DNA of 64,000 bases from Steinernema hermaphroditum (Eukaryota; Nematoda; Chromadorea; Rhabditida; Steinernematidae), in contig CM059624.1 of the NCBI GenBank assembly GCA_030435675.1, positions 16,330,769 through 16,394,768 on the forward strand, read 5' to 3'. The position numbers and the translations under genes were made by a program. The notes below the pieces were generated by a model. The model saw nothing but the letters and a program-made list of their open reading frames with translations. It searched no databases and was not told where the DNA came from. Shown piece after piece: positions 10,293-26,895 of this stretch; within the stretch, counting starts at the first letter, position 1; each line of letters opens with the position of its first letter.

Positions 10293-11904
10293 TTACAAGT
10301 TCATCAAAATTGTTGTCGGGTCTTCAACGGCGGTCTTGATCTTCTTCAGGAAAGTGACGGCCTCTCTTCCGTCAATGAGGCGGTGATCGTACGTCAGGGC
10401 TACCTTCATGATCGGACGGATTTCAACTTTTCCATCAATGGCCACCGGTCTGTCGAAGATTCCGTGCATTCCCAGGATGGCTGATTGAGGAGGATTGATG
10501 ATGGGCGTTCCGAACACCGAGCCGAAGACACCGCCGTTGCTGATGGTGAATGTGCCGCCGTCCATATCCTCAATGGCGAGCTTGTTGTCGCGGGCCTTCT
10601 CTCCAAGCTCCTTCAGCGCAAGCTCAATGGTGGCGTAGTCCATAGACTCGACGTTGCGTAGGACAGGTACGACAAGTCCCTTCGGGGTGGCCACGGCGAT
10701 GGACATGTCGACGAACTGACGATAGACAATCTCGCCTTCGTCGATGACTAAAGTAACCCATCGTATCAGTCAATGTGCTTATTCACTAACCAGCATTAAC
10801 CACTGGCTGGTCTTGGAGAGCATAAGCGGCGGCGCGGATGAAGGGCGACATCAGTCCCAACTTTGTTCCGTGCTTCTTTTCAAAGGCCTTTTGATGGGTC
10901 TTGCGCATGTCAATAACCTTGCTGAAACACGATCACATCTTTGCTAGTGACTTTTGCAGCCCACCTCATGTCGATTTCATTGAAGGTGGTCAACATAGCG
11001 TAGGTGTTCTGGGCGTCCTTCAGGCGTTGAGCAATACGCTGACGCATGCGGTTCATCTTCACACGGGTCTCGCCGCGGCTTCCAGTGATGGCCTGCTCGG
11101 CTGGGACTCCAGGAGGAATGCGAACTCCGGTGACAGGGATGTGAGTGACGGGTTTAGAGCTGATCGGTGCTTGAGGAGCTTTCGGGGTCGGTGGGGCTGA
11201 CACGGGAATCTGGCCTGCGTTGGCCTTAGCTGCCGGAGGAGGAGTGACCGGAGCAGCGGCCTCCTTCTTGGGCTCCTCAGTCTTGGGCTTTTCGGCGGCG
11301 GGTGCGGGAGCAGCGGCTCCTTCACCACCAGGCTGCAGTTTGTAGAGCTTCTGTTTTGCTGTCACTTTGGCCCCGTCTTCGACCATGAGTTCAACGATGG
11401 TTCCCGCCTGGGGAGCGGGCACTTCCACTGAGGTCTTGTCAGTTTCGATTTCAGCAACAAGCTCATCCTCGCTGACAAAGTCGCCCTTTTGCTTGATCCA
11501 CCTAATGTCACCCTCCGAAATCGATTCGGCGAAGGCCGGTCCTTCCACTTCGATAACGTTGGAGTCTAGAAAGGTTCCTCAATTAACCCAGATACAGCTG
11601 ACAGAACTCACAAAGTGCACGGCTTATGTGAAGATACCGTCTTGGGTACTGTTGGATTGCCACAGCGCGGGGTGCTGGAAAACAGAAATACAATGAGTAA
11701 AGGAGGAAATTAGCTTTCTCGAATTCGTTAAGTGTTCAAATGGCGTGAAAAAAACTTACCAGAGGTGAGACTTGCAACGTCACGTGATCCGGCCGGTAAC
11801 AACTGGAACGGAAAGCATCAATAGCAGCAGTGTACAAGAGTATGGCTTACTTGGCGAAAAGCAACTCCGAACGCGAAGCGCCGCACCGCGGGAAGTCGAA
11901 ACAT
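10293..11904 (-). CDS. dlst-1: Dihydrolipoamide succinyltransferase, inverted copy 2
   Basis: Second complete DLST gene, same enzyme and domain order as copy 1. Exons: 11851-11904, 11760-11802, 11612-11674, 10965-11565, 10791-10921, 10293-10747, again 448 residues with the same exon lengths and phases. The lipoyl ETDKTS site and DHRLIDG are intact, so nothing marks it as a pseudogene. Relative to copy 1, translated exons 1-2 differ at 8 of 32 residues, while exons 3-6 differ at about 6 of 417; intron 5 (43 bases) is identical. Intron 2 is only 85 bases here against 486 in copy 1. ATG 11904 has its own TTTCAG acceptor 4 bases upstream, so it can be expressed independently. An uncollapsed assembly duplicate is unlikely given the diverged 5' exons. 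Confidence 0.93.
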
Positions 11905-12111
11905 GCTCTGAAACGTAATTAACCTTAAATTAAACAAGAATAACCACTTGCTAAGGTGTACATGGTAAGGTAAGGAAACATGCGAATCAAGTTTTAAGCT
12001 GAAGCTAGGAAAAGAAACAGAGTACTCTCGGAGCAGTAGCATTCGCAGAAGGATTTACGGTGAACAAATCTTCTGCGACCTGATTCACCCGGAATGAAAA
12101 CACTGGATACA

Positions 12112-12306
12112 CTCTGTTTTTTTTCGATCACAAAATCGGCCTTCAATCATCTCGTTGTGGGACTCAGAAATCTGATCCAACGCGTTGAAAACGACGAGCG
12201 AACATGCGAACTTCGTGCGCTTGTTCAATGCGTTTGCGTCACATTTCTGAGTCCCACAACGAGATGATTGAAGGCTGATTTTGTAATCGAAAAAAAAAAA
12301 CAGAGT
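12112..12306. repeat. Foldback (palindromic) element, about 195 bp
   Basis: Two arms of about 60 bases, 12112-12172 and 12243-12306, are near-perfect reverse complements (both contain CATCTCGTTGTGGGACTCAG or its complement) around a 70-base loop. TA dinucleotides border the outer ends (gaTAcactctg and cagagTAtag), as expected of a TA-targeting MITE. No coding content. Confidence 0.75.
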
Positions 12307-12339
12307 ATAGCGTCCAATTGTCCATAAAACGTATTTCAT

Positions 12340-13531
12340 TTCAAATCGCGCAATTCAGCACACACTGAAGCGCAAAATGATGAACGTCCAATTTTTCGAC
12401 AAACAGTATGTAACTCGCTACCAGCCAATCGCTGTGAGACTCACCATCACTTGAAATCAAGCAAAAATTGCGGGCAATTTTTGTATCAAATAGCGCCTTC
12501 CGTAATTACATCGTCTTTTATTCATCTGTAAAAAATGACGTCATCTGCTCTTAGGCTACTCACAAATAATACAGGGTGCGGCAAAAGTTCTGTCACGCCG
12601 ATTTTCGTTATTCATGTTTTGTCGTTCAGTGTGTTGGTAGCGTTGCGCCGTTGTGATATTCGAATTGAGCATCTATTTCTGCTTCTATTGAGCATCTATT
12701 TTTTTACACTACCTTACTCTTACATTTTTTGTAACTTTAGAACCCGGTCTTGAAAACGGTTCTCTGTAAAATGCATTTTTCGGTCGCAGAGACCGTTTAG
12801 CGTGGAATTCTAAAAGTTGTCATCTTCGCAAAGCTCGTATCGTTCTTCAAACACGTTCCTGGTGTCAATGAACAACTTTATTAGATTCCCTGGTCAGCTA
12901 GGCCTCAGAAAACCAAAAAAACTGTTGCGATTGAAAAATCTGGTGCTCAAAAAATCCAAAGAGGAAAGGAATCATGCGGAATTTGGTACCCTGTTTCCAA
13001 ACATGCACCCTTAAACGGAGTTTGAGCGAGATGAACGTGTCCAAAGTGATTAATTTGTCCTTAAAAAGAGTAAAGTTCAGTTGCTGGTGCATAATTCCCT
13101 GGAAAGATGAATAATAACTCAATTCGTGGGGAAATGTGCTAAGGTGGAGACTGTTGTGGCCGTTGGCCCACGTTTTAGACGAGTGGTCTACAAAGATCAC
13201 AGGATTTTTGTAGTTTTCAAAAAAATTCAAAGGCGAAGAACCACTTGAACTCTTCAAAACAGGCTCTCAGAAAACTGTGGTAGTGGAAAGAAGCCACTTT
13301 CCTGCTACTGTAGTGGTTTTGAAAGGAATTTCTGTAACTGCAAAGAATTCACTGGGTTTCATAGAGAAAGGAGCCTCGAGAATTCTGATCCTGGTCTCTA
13401 CATTTTTTTTTATGAAATACCTTATATATACAATTTATTTCTGAACCCAGGGTGGCGATTACTTCCAACATGTGTAAGCGTATCTACAAACTGCACTGAC
13501 GTTAACAAATTCCACAAAATAACAGCACAGG
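12340..13531. other. Intergenic stretch downstream of alx-1
   Basis: AT-rich, without a supported gene. A 119-codon minus-strand open frame (12898-13257) has no recognisable domain. A mariner-like end motif (CAGGGTGCGGCAAAAGTTCT, about 12573) hints at old transposon debris. Confidence 0.4.
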
Positions 13532-16500
13532 TCACTGAGGAGGTGGTTGCTGTTGTGGTGGAGCGCCGAATGGGTTGTATTGCTGAGGATAGGGCATCTG
13601 ATGTTGACCCATTTGCGGTTGAGGAGTGAACATCTGCTGCTGAGCGTAGCCGGCTCCAGGATACGTCGTGGGATAGTTCACCGGATAGGGGGTAGCGAAG
13701 TTCTGCCCGAATTGGGGCTGGAATGGCTGTTGATACATCTGCGGCTGCGCTGAAACAAAATGGCATTTGTCAACACATGCATTAAGACAACACGCTAGTA
13801 GAAGAAAAGGACAGCGAGACAAACAAAATTACCGTAGGGCATGTAAGGATTCGGCGGCATCTGGTTAGGCAGTGTAGCGAACGGCGTCTGCGAGTAAGTC
13901 AGCGGCTGATAAGCGGGTGCTGCGGCCGGCTGACTTTGTGGAGGTTGAGTGACGGGCGGTGGGGCCATGGCTAAAAGAGGGACGTCGAAAAAAAGAGCAC
14001 AACACGAAAAGTGGTGAGGCGTGTTTCGAGATGCCTTGTGAGGTTAGGGAAGCACACACGACATATAAATCTGGGAGAATATTGCGAAATTCGGTGTGAT
14101 CATCTACCCCATAGGTCGGGTGGATAGCGGTTTAAAATTTGATGGAATTTCGCAATGTTCACCGAAGCACACACTGTCCAACTAACCATGCTGCTGCTGA
14201 ACGTTTCTTGGAGGCGGAATGGGTGTCTCAATGGAGTTCGACGAATCCGCACGTGGAGGAGGAGGTCGTGGAGGCGGTGCAGCCTTGCTGCCAGCAGAGC
14301 CCACACCGGCGACGATGTTCTGCTGCACCTGGCGCATAAGATCTTCCTTTTCCGTCTGACGAGCGAAGCAAAAATCGGACACCTTCTGCTGGAGACGAAC
14401 GAGCAGAGGAGTCAGGTCGTTGTAGAACTAAAGAATACGGAATTTTCCAGAACCGTTTTCGTACGTAATTACCTTCAGTCCTTCCCTGAGGTTGGACTGC
14501 AGTTCTGAGAAGGTGTCATAGGCGGAGGCCAGCGACTTCAAGATATTCTCTCTTTCGACGCCACCAGCTCCACCCGCCTTCTCTTGTACGAATCTAGCGT
14601 TCGCATCACGAACTTTAGTCATGATCGCTTCTTGTTGCTCGACGGACTTTGAAACGGCCGTCTTGAGCGATCCGAAGATTTCGTCGAGTTTGGCTTTGGA
14701 CAGTTCCTCTTCGTTGATGACGGAATTGTCATTGAGCGCTTCCAAGAAGGTCTTGGTCATGTCGAAGTTTACATTTTTCAGTTTCTTCTCGATGTCTTCA
14801 CGCTCGTCCTTGATCTTTTGGACTTCTACCATAAGCTGACGCAATTCTTTGACGCTTGGGGAGCCAGCGTTGGCGGAGGAACTGTCGAGGCCAGGAATGG
14901 CTGCTTGGAGGTCATTCTGAAAGCATATCAAGTTGCCAGCGTCAAATATCAAAGAAAACTTTAAACATACCTCAGTTTTGCTGAGCAATTCGAATCCTTG
15001 ACGGTGTTGGTCAAACTTCGTTTTCACAATGCCATCGGCGCTCGAGGCGGTATGCAAGATGCCTCGATATTTTCCAATCTCCTGGTTGAGCGGCGACGTC
15101 AACGAGCCCGAAGCCATGCGGGTCCATTTTTCTTGGAACTGTGTACGCAGATTCTGATCCGTATCGTTCTCCTCCTTGAGCAGGCGAGCGGTTTCGTTGA
15201 GGATTTCCTCGTTCCGCTTGTAAGCGTCGGGCAGTTGCGACATGATATCCGTAAGGGCGACAATACCCCCATCCGACTTGACCTTCGCCGATTTTTGGCG
15301 GATCGAATCGGGAAGTTTTTCGTAATGAGTGACGTCGTCCAAAGCCGCTGGCAGATTAAGAGATGCGAGTTGGCTAAAGGAAAGGAAAGGATTGGCTAAC
15401 TGGTTAATAACTTCAAGCGTACGTGTTCATGATTTGAGTGTATTCACGAAGACGACTCGTTTCCACGTTGATGACATCGGAACGTCGGCTGTCGAACAGT
15501 GCGAGGGAGCTCTGAATCTGCACGGGTACGAGGGATGAGAACATGTCTAAAAGTTTGCGATATTATGATGATATATCCCTAAACTGACCCTTGAATCTCG
15601 GAGACAGGTGCTCCCCTGGAGGAACGGGCTTTGCCAGAGCAGCCTTCGGAAGTGCCGGAAGACTTCTGAAGTCGGCCACTCGCTCGTGGTAGATGAAATC
15701 GTTATCCTTCTTCGCACCGGCGTGCGCTTTCTCGATCGCCTTCTGCTCGTTTGAGAACGTCGAGGCGGGAATGAAGTTGGTCGACATTTCCATGAGACGC
15801 ATAGATTCGGTCAGGCGCGAGAGCTGCTCGCCGATGTCCTTAGCCTCGGCGTTGACGTTGGCCTGATGGTACTGGGCCAGAGCGGACATAGCCAAGCCCT
15901 TAGCGTTAGCCGTATTCAACCACTCCTTCTCCCAGATTCCTTTGACGATGTCCCGAGTCATCAGCTTGTAGGCCTCTTGATAGAGTTCGGCACATTGGGA
16001 CGCGATTTTGACCAGTGCGGTCTCCTTCATCTTATCTGAACGTGTGGTATACTTTCTAATATTTTACATATCTGGCTGGGTTTAAACTAAAAATACCGAA
16101 TGTGCCCAACTTACCCTTAGAAGCTTTGTGATAAATTGCCTCCTGTGCTTGGGCCACCATCAAAGCTGACAAGGCGGAAAGAGTGTCCGGTAGAAGATCC
16201 GACGTGGGATCCTGCTGCACAAGACCCAGGACGGTCTCCTTAAGGCGAAGGAAGATTCCGGCAGCCTGTTGAAACATCTTTGCCGCAGTCTTCAATTCTT
16301 CATCGTTGGCCATCGACTGAGAAGCGCCAATGGCACTCATCAGCGCTCCGCAGTTGAAGAGGACGCAGGCTCGCTCAAACGATGAGTCATGGGAAGCTGA
16401 AAGAGAGCCAGGTGTTTGAAGGAGCTATTCGTGAGAAATTACTCAGGGAAGACGCTTTGCGGAAGAACGGAGTTCCTTTGTCGAAAGCATCCTTCCATTT

Positions 16501-16948
16501 GAATGCGACCGGGTTCACTGTAGCGCTGATTGGAATCTTGTTCTCGATGGCTACCAGTTGGTCATAATACCTGAAATAGAATATGCATGACTTTTCACGC
16601 ATTTGCTATTGGTATCAAAGCTTTCTTTTTTTGGCTTTAGCTCATTTCGTAAATCTATAGGGCTGAGGTTTTAACACAGGCGAAGTCCTATGAGTCCCTT
16701 TTGACGATGTTTTACATTGGTTATCCAGTGCCTTACCTCGTAATAATATCGAGCCCGGTCTGGTGTTTGTCGAGTGGCTGATTACAAGCCCTATTTCGCA
16801 GCTTGTTCAGCTCGCCGATCGCCTCGGTAACTTCGGTGCTCACATCGTCGTTCGTCTGATAAATCGAGTCGATGTAGCTCTTCAGTGGCTGCACGAGATC
16901 GACTTCGCTTGTCGGCTTCAGCGGCACGGCCAAGAAAGCCCAAGACAT
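13532..16948 (-). CDS. alx-1: ALIX homologue (ESCRT-associated Bro1 protein)
   Basis: ALIX links ESCRT-I/III and acts in multivesicular sorting, membrane scission and endocytic recycling in the cytoplasm. Ten phase-consistent exons: 16737-16948, 16443-16570, 16115-16396, 15589-16035, 15423-15546, 14971-15373, 14473-14916, 14187-14427, 13833-13970, 13532-13749, giving 878 residues, near the nematode family length. Residues 1 to about 365 form the Bro1 domain (start [28 protein letters not shown]). A helical V domain follows to about residue 685, and then a Pro/Gln/Tyr-rich tail (PPPRPPPPR, repeated QQP and YP words) that in ALIX binds ESCRT and SH3 partners. ATG 16948 follows AATTTTAG, a likely trans-splice acceptor. 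It lies 670 bases behind mog-5 on the same strand. Confidence 0.95.
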
Positions 16949-17615
16949 GGCGCGAGGTCTAAAATTCAAACTTAAAAACTTGCGCGGAATTCCACGGACA
17001 GCGACTAAAGGACGCACACGCAGCAGCGCGGCGACCAACGACGGCGGAATAAACGGGCGACCGACGGGTGTGCACGCCTGCCACGATGAGTCAGCGAAAT
17101 GATGACGGCAGGTCGCTCACCCAAAATAATCAATTGGAAAGTGAGCGAAGAGATTTTTTGGTAGCAAGCAGTGACAAAACGATGCTAGGTGATAAGGTTT
17201 CCGATGACGAATCTTACGAGCGGATGTTTCGCACATAAATGTGTTGATTAGCGTGTTGACCATAGCACTACGGCAAATGTGGGTATTGTTTTAAACCATT
17301 TACACAGGTCTTTGGATGACGAAACAATACTACTCCGATGAAACAATTCTATTCCGAGGAGGCATTGCCTATATTCCGACATATTTCTGGTGTAAACATC
17401 CCCATTCCTGGCTATTTACCGTTGTTTCCTATACACGCGGAGAACCGCATGGGGCGTTCGATGGACGCCCGACGACCGTAGCCTCAAGATTACGGTATTC
17501 CATAGCGGTTCCTGTCGGATACGCATTGTAGACAAAAATGAAAAGGCGAAGGAGCTCAACATCTCGCTTATCCCGTTCCAATTCACAACTGTACAACAAA
17601 TAACAAAGCAACAGC

Positions 17616-21552
<3,937 letters not shown>

Positions 21553-24503
21553 ATCTGAAAGAAAATAGTAAAGCAATTTGAGCCACAGAATTGAAATAAA
21601 TACACACCTAAACGCGAAAAAGCAATGCGATGTACGTTCACGACGAATGTCATAATGCATCGAAAAAAGGAACTACGTTTTTCAAAGAAAACCGGCGACG
21701 GAATAGGGACGTTAGCGTGAGAAATACAATACGTTGTTTGAAAGCTACCAGCTCGATAATTGAGACTACGAACACGAGAATGTCCATCTTGAATGAACGA
21801 ATAGGCAATCCAAATGACCTATCAATGTGGACGAGAATGCTGCAAGGTGCCATCTCCACAAAATACAACAATGTCGAAAGTCGTGGTGCCACAAATCGTG
21901 TGCAAAACAGCCATATACACTAGTGCGCATCATGTAACGACTCACAAGGCGATGAACACTGGAGAGAATATCAGTGTATTCGAATGAAAGGCAATCTCCA
22001 CGATAAACGACCGAAGCTGGCACTCAATTTGCAGATACAAAAGCCAAACAGGCAAAAGTTAGGCACAACTCTATATCTCACAGCACATCAAAATAATCCA
22101 AAATACATCTTAAATGCTAAATCTTGCTAAATACATCTTAAAACAACACAAATGCTTGGATTTCCTATAGGATAAGTCATGCGACTTGAACAATTTCATG
22201 TCATTGGACACCAAAGGAAGTATATTTTCGAAAATGCGAGGCTACGATTCTAAAAGAGCGCGGGAAGGCGAAAACAAAATTAGCGAATGAGTGGGCTAGT
22301 AAACCTCGAACTGCAACATTTCCATCACATAGCGCCAAAAGGACAAGTGAAGAAATTTTGTTTACTCAGAGCCAAATAAAAAGAGCGCGTGACATCGTCG
22401 TGTGTGGTCGTTGTCCTCGTCCTCTCCTCTATCCCTTCCCGTTCTCTGTCTTTGGAAGGGCGACAACACTAACTTTTACCGCGTTCCCCAATTTGTCGAT
22501 CGATAGCTGCCGAGTAAATGTTATTTCTCTTCTTCCGCTGCTGTCTGTCTGTACAGTCGCGTTTTTCCTCTATAGACGATACAGTTCGTCTAGGGACATT
22601 CAGAACCTCTTTCTTCTTTTGCGGTGGAACATGTGTATTTTTCCGTCAGCGTGATGTTCGTTTTGAAGTGACCACAGATTAGATGATAACCGCAATGGGT
22701 CTAACGCATCGAAATGCACATAAGGCACATATCAGTGATACCGGACTTTTGAGAAATTTGCTTTCTGAGGTGTGCATAGAATTGAAAGCACAAAATGCAG
22801 TAGATGTCCTTTAGGAATAATTTGTCATTAGCCATTAATTGAAGCACATCATATGCGAATAGCATGTTATAGCTAAAGTACATATTGGCCGAATCCCCGA
22901 CATTTAATCATTGCCCCACACATGTCTTACATGCAAATTATATCTTTAATGTTGCACACAAGTAACCCCCAACGAGTTAGGAGACGTTTCCAAATATTAT
23001 ATGCCACATTTTTCATGTGAGTTCGAATCATCAGTCTAATCCAGTAGACAATTGGGCGATCGATCTCGAAAACGTAGTGACAGGGAACCGATCCTCTAGA
23101 ACATTCTGTGTGGCTCATTGCGAACGTGTCTGATTAGTAATCGGTTGGGGTCGGTTCAAAGTCGGCCCGAGTGATTATTTTGTCTGGTGACTAAAAACGC
23201 TCCCAACACCCTCCAAAAACTCTGAATGAACCTGTATCGTGAAATTCTGTTGTCGGTTTGTCGGTTCGAACCATTCGGATGCGTAGTCTTTTCATACGAC
23301 GAAAGACACAAACTTGTACGTCTTTGCATTGCACATTATAGTAATGTTGGAAAGAAGCCCCGGCTATTTGTACTATTATTTGTGGGCAGAACGAAAATAT
23401 TTTCTCACTAGTTTTTGACGAGTTAGTTTCCGAAAAAAGGTTGAGTTTTGCGAAAAGTTTCAGTCGAATCGATACGAAACACATCGATATTCAAAAATCA
23501 TCAAGAGAGGAATTGTTTCATGTTGAATTATTTCATCGTACTTTGCTCACTTGACTTTGCGAAAACTGTCTTACCCCAACCGATACAACCGCTTATTCAA
23601 GCACAATGTGATTTGAATACCATGTTTTATTAATGTTCAGTTTACAACTCATATGTTGTTGTTAGTTAAAGTGCACGTTTATTCATAAGAGTCGACCTTT
23701 TCGCGTTTCAATTGCGCACTGGTTCACTCGAAGTGCACTAATTACTAATGTGCTTCAGAAATGTCAATAAATATTAATGTTTTGAAATGCTGACAGCCAC
23801 GTTCTACTCTCTTCAGGTGATGTATAGATGGATGGTGATTTTTGTTGTTAGGTGAACTGTTTGTAGTCACTTGGACACAATCCGACTTTGAGCCTTGGAA
23901 TTATACTTATTCTATTTTGTATTACAGTTGACAATCAATTGTTTCGGTCGTTGCGTGTGGTTTTTTTAGCGACTTCTTCTGCTCCAATTCTTGTTTTTCT
24001 TTTCATTATGTCCTTCTACCCTACAATGCTATTTGTTAGAGTTTGTGCATTAAAGCGTAAATGGATAAAGTTTATAGTACATTGTGCATATATAGTACAT
24101 TAAATAAAAGTCTGCTTCGAGTTTCGAATATTCCAAGAAACCCACGAAATTGCAAAAAAAAATTGAAAATTGCAGAAAAAACTGTCTCAAAGGTGTGTTA
24201 TTGACGCCTATGGACATGCACTTTTCAGGGCAGAAATTCCGTCCCCTCCCCTAAAAGTCTATTCTATCAAGCCGTATGGAATCTATTAACGCAATTTCAA
24301 GCCAATCGCTGTGGTTTTTAGCACCTGCCCATAAGCCGGCCAGTTTGCCCTGCAATGTTTTTGTCTCTCTCGGCCTTTCGCGGCAACAAAGATTAGTGTA
24401 AACTACGGATTCGGTCGCGATAAGCCGCTCGCGCAACAAGTCTTCTTCATCCATTTCCCCTTGGTCGTCTCTGATCGGAAGTTGCATTCCGTTTACACTT
24501 CAG
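21553..24503. other. Intergenic region without supported genes
   Basis: About 2.9 kb, AT-rich. No ORF shows a domain or a convincing exon structure. A short segment at about 23105-23165 (TGTGTGGCTCATTGCGAACG) recurs at about 62850-62920, so it belongs to a dispersed repeat. Confidence 0.5.
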
Positions 24504-24515
24504 ATTCCAATCGAG

Positions 24516-26448
24516 ATGATTGGAATACGGACAAACATCTACGTGCCGATATGGCTCTACTCTGTGACGTCGGCCATGTTTATGCCCGTATTTCAGTCAC
24601 TCGTATATCTCAAGGTACCGTACTCTGTATCGTTAAGCTTCAACATACAACATCTTAGGTTTGCCAACAAAACGAGCAATTTTCGGGCATAAAAGCAGAG
24701 GACTGTACGAATCGAACGATCAGCTCATCAAATCAGTATCTTCAAACTGAGGCTAATAAAGTCATTTTACTATCGTAGCCAGGGACCTAAAATTCTCCTT
24801 CTAAAAGAGATATTCCAGATCCGTGGTCATGTCAATATGTGGCGTTTTCTCTTCGATAATGATAGGAAAACTTGGAGATGAGAAGTCACGAAAGGTCGCC
24901 CTTCTTCTGCCGTTCTTTGGACTTATCATGGCCGACCTAACCTTACTTCTTCAGTCGTATTTCGAATATGTAAGTCGGACATTTCTCACACAAAAATCAC
25001 GTCTCTTTAGCTCTCGCCCTACTGGTTCATCCTAAGCGAATTTATTTTTGGCATGTTCGGCGGATACATGACTATCTTTTCGTCGGCTTTTGCCTACGCT
25101 TCAGAACTCAAGTCCCGCAGCAACGAAGAACGCTCCAACTCGATGGCCTATCTTGAAGGGGCGATCGGTTTTGGTTGTACGGTCGGTCTCTTATTGACCT
25201 CTTTTTTGAAAATGGTTGGCTACTTCAATGTCTACCTGTTCTTCACAGTGTGCCACGTTCTCTGCATCATCTACCTTTTCCTGCTGAGTGATCTGAGACC
25301 AACAAGAAGGGACGGAGGAACACAAGATGCCACTTCTGGAAAGGCTCTCATTGCCAAAAAGTTCATGGTAATTTTAGGAATCTTGCAGACCTTAGTTTAA
25401 ATTTTTGCAGAGTTGGACAGTACTTCTCCAAAAACGTAACCGCTCCACCAGAATTATCGTTCTCTTACTCTCCTTCGTACTGTCATATTTCGCCTATATC
25501 GGTAGCTAATCACCACAATTGAACAAGGGGACCTTTTTTTCAATTTAGGAACCATGCACATCGTCTTCTTGTACTTGAAGCAACGCTTCCACTGGGATGC
25601 AAAACTCTATGGCTTCCTCAACGCGCCATTGCAGGCTTCCACCACCCTTGCTGTAGACCCTCAGGCACAGAAATCTGATTAAAGATTAAATTTCCAGGCC
25701 TTGTTCCTTTACCCATTCCTCAAATCGAAAAGAATGACCGATACTTCACTCGCATTGATTGGTTTGGTGTCGAGAGGACTCGGGCGAGTTTGGCTTTCTA
25801 TCGCTTGGAACACGTCGTCTGTGTTCTTCTGTAAGTTATACTGTTCATCGTCCCCTTGAATAACTAAATCAGGAAAGATACTGGCCAAACGATGTATTAA
25901 ACAGATTTTTCTTAACGCCCTTAAAAGGCATTTTCTTCTCGTTATTTTCATTGTAATTAAATTTGCGGAATTTCTGTTTCTTTCAATTTCTTTCGCAAAA
26001 TCGCAGACATCCTTTGTTTGCAGTGATCCTATTCGACATGGTGTCAAGATTCTCCCCGGCAGCTCTCCGCTCGCTTCTATCAAAATCTGTCCGTCCAAAC
26101 GAGCAAGGCCAAATGTTCGCCCTTGTCGGAGTCATCGAAGCCATCGGAAATCTCCTGTCAGCGGCAGTATTTCACACTCTCTTCCCTTTCTCAATATCCT
26201 TCTTCCCGCAGCTCTCTTTCATCATAATGGCCGTTCTCATCGCTATTCCAATCGGCTTAATTTGGTAGGCGCTTTTCTATGACTGTGATTCTTGGATTCG
26301 ACAGTTTAGGACGAACCGAGTTAACCTGGAAAAACGAGTCGACTTCGCCGAAAGCGAAATAACAGTTCAAGCGAACTTGAAGGACGCTGAGAGGCCGATA
26401 CTGATTCTAGATGCCAACGATCAACAAGAATCAAAGCCTACTGCTTGA
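24516..26448 (+). CDS. Major facilitator superfamily transporter, SLC46-like
   Basis: Polytopic membrane transporter resembling the proton-coupled folate transporter/SLC46 group. Exons: 24516-24614, 24659-24774, 24819-24969, 25011-25367, 25411-25501, 25549-25652, 25698-25830, 26024-26264, 26310-26448, giving about 476 residues. A first hydrophobic helix (IYVPIWLYSVTSAMFMPVFQ) is followed by a lumenal loop with N-glycosylation-type NRT and cysteines, then an MFS motif A variant, IGKLGDEKSRK. About 12 hydrophobic segments can be counted. The C-terminal tail is hydrophilic and acidic. The start is the first ATG after a TACACTTCAG acceptor; an upstream exon is possible. SLC46 members carry folates, muropeptides or cyclic dinucleotides; the substrate here is unknown. 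Confidence 0.8.
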
Positions 26449-26639
26449 AACTTCTTATGACGATCTGATCTTTTCACTTTGTACAGCGTTTATTGCGGGT
26501 GTTTGTTGCAAATCTTTTTGTGGACCACGAGATTAAGGCATAGTAAACCTTGTTGAAACGAAAAGGTGCTGAACACGGACAGATTGGGGAAGTGAAATAA
26601 AAGCAATCGGAGAAGATGGGTAAACAATAACAGCGAGCT

Positions 26640-26895
26640 CGAAGCGACTCCTGGAGCTGCGATTGGAGCAATACGAACTCTAGCACAAGCGCCATTGTAT
26701 CGTCCGGGAACTCGCGGACTTGGACACCCGAACAAACAGCCTCAGGACTTCGGAGTGGATGACGAAGAAAAAGGTTGGTGAATCAGCCTCCCTGTTTAGG
26801 TAGAGCGCGGATTCGGTGCGTCGGTCCCTTCAACAGGTCGAGGCTCCTCGGTGGAAGGACGGCCTGAACGATACCCAACTGGCTCCACCACCTGA
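26640..26895 (+). CDS. Possible small gene or terminal exons, unknown
   Basis: Two joined pieces on the plus strand, about 26640-26773 and 26837-26895, with a 63-base putative intron (AAG|GTTGGT...CAACAG|G), encode a hydrophilic tail rich in Pro, Gly and acidic residues (RTLAQAPLYRPGTRGLGHP). No start codon is evident, so this would be the 3' end of a gene whose other exons are not recognised, or of an alternative MFS transcript. It could be chance. Confidence 0.25.

Noticed and set aside
10293..11904. DLST copy 2 as a pure assembly artefact
   Set aside because: Its 5' exons, intron 2 and flanks differ clearly from copy 1, and it lies in inverted orientation beside different genes.
12898..13257. 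Minus-strand 119-codon open frame, considered as a transposase piece
   Set aside because: The order of mariner-like words is wrong and no catalytic motif is present.
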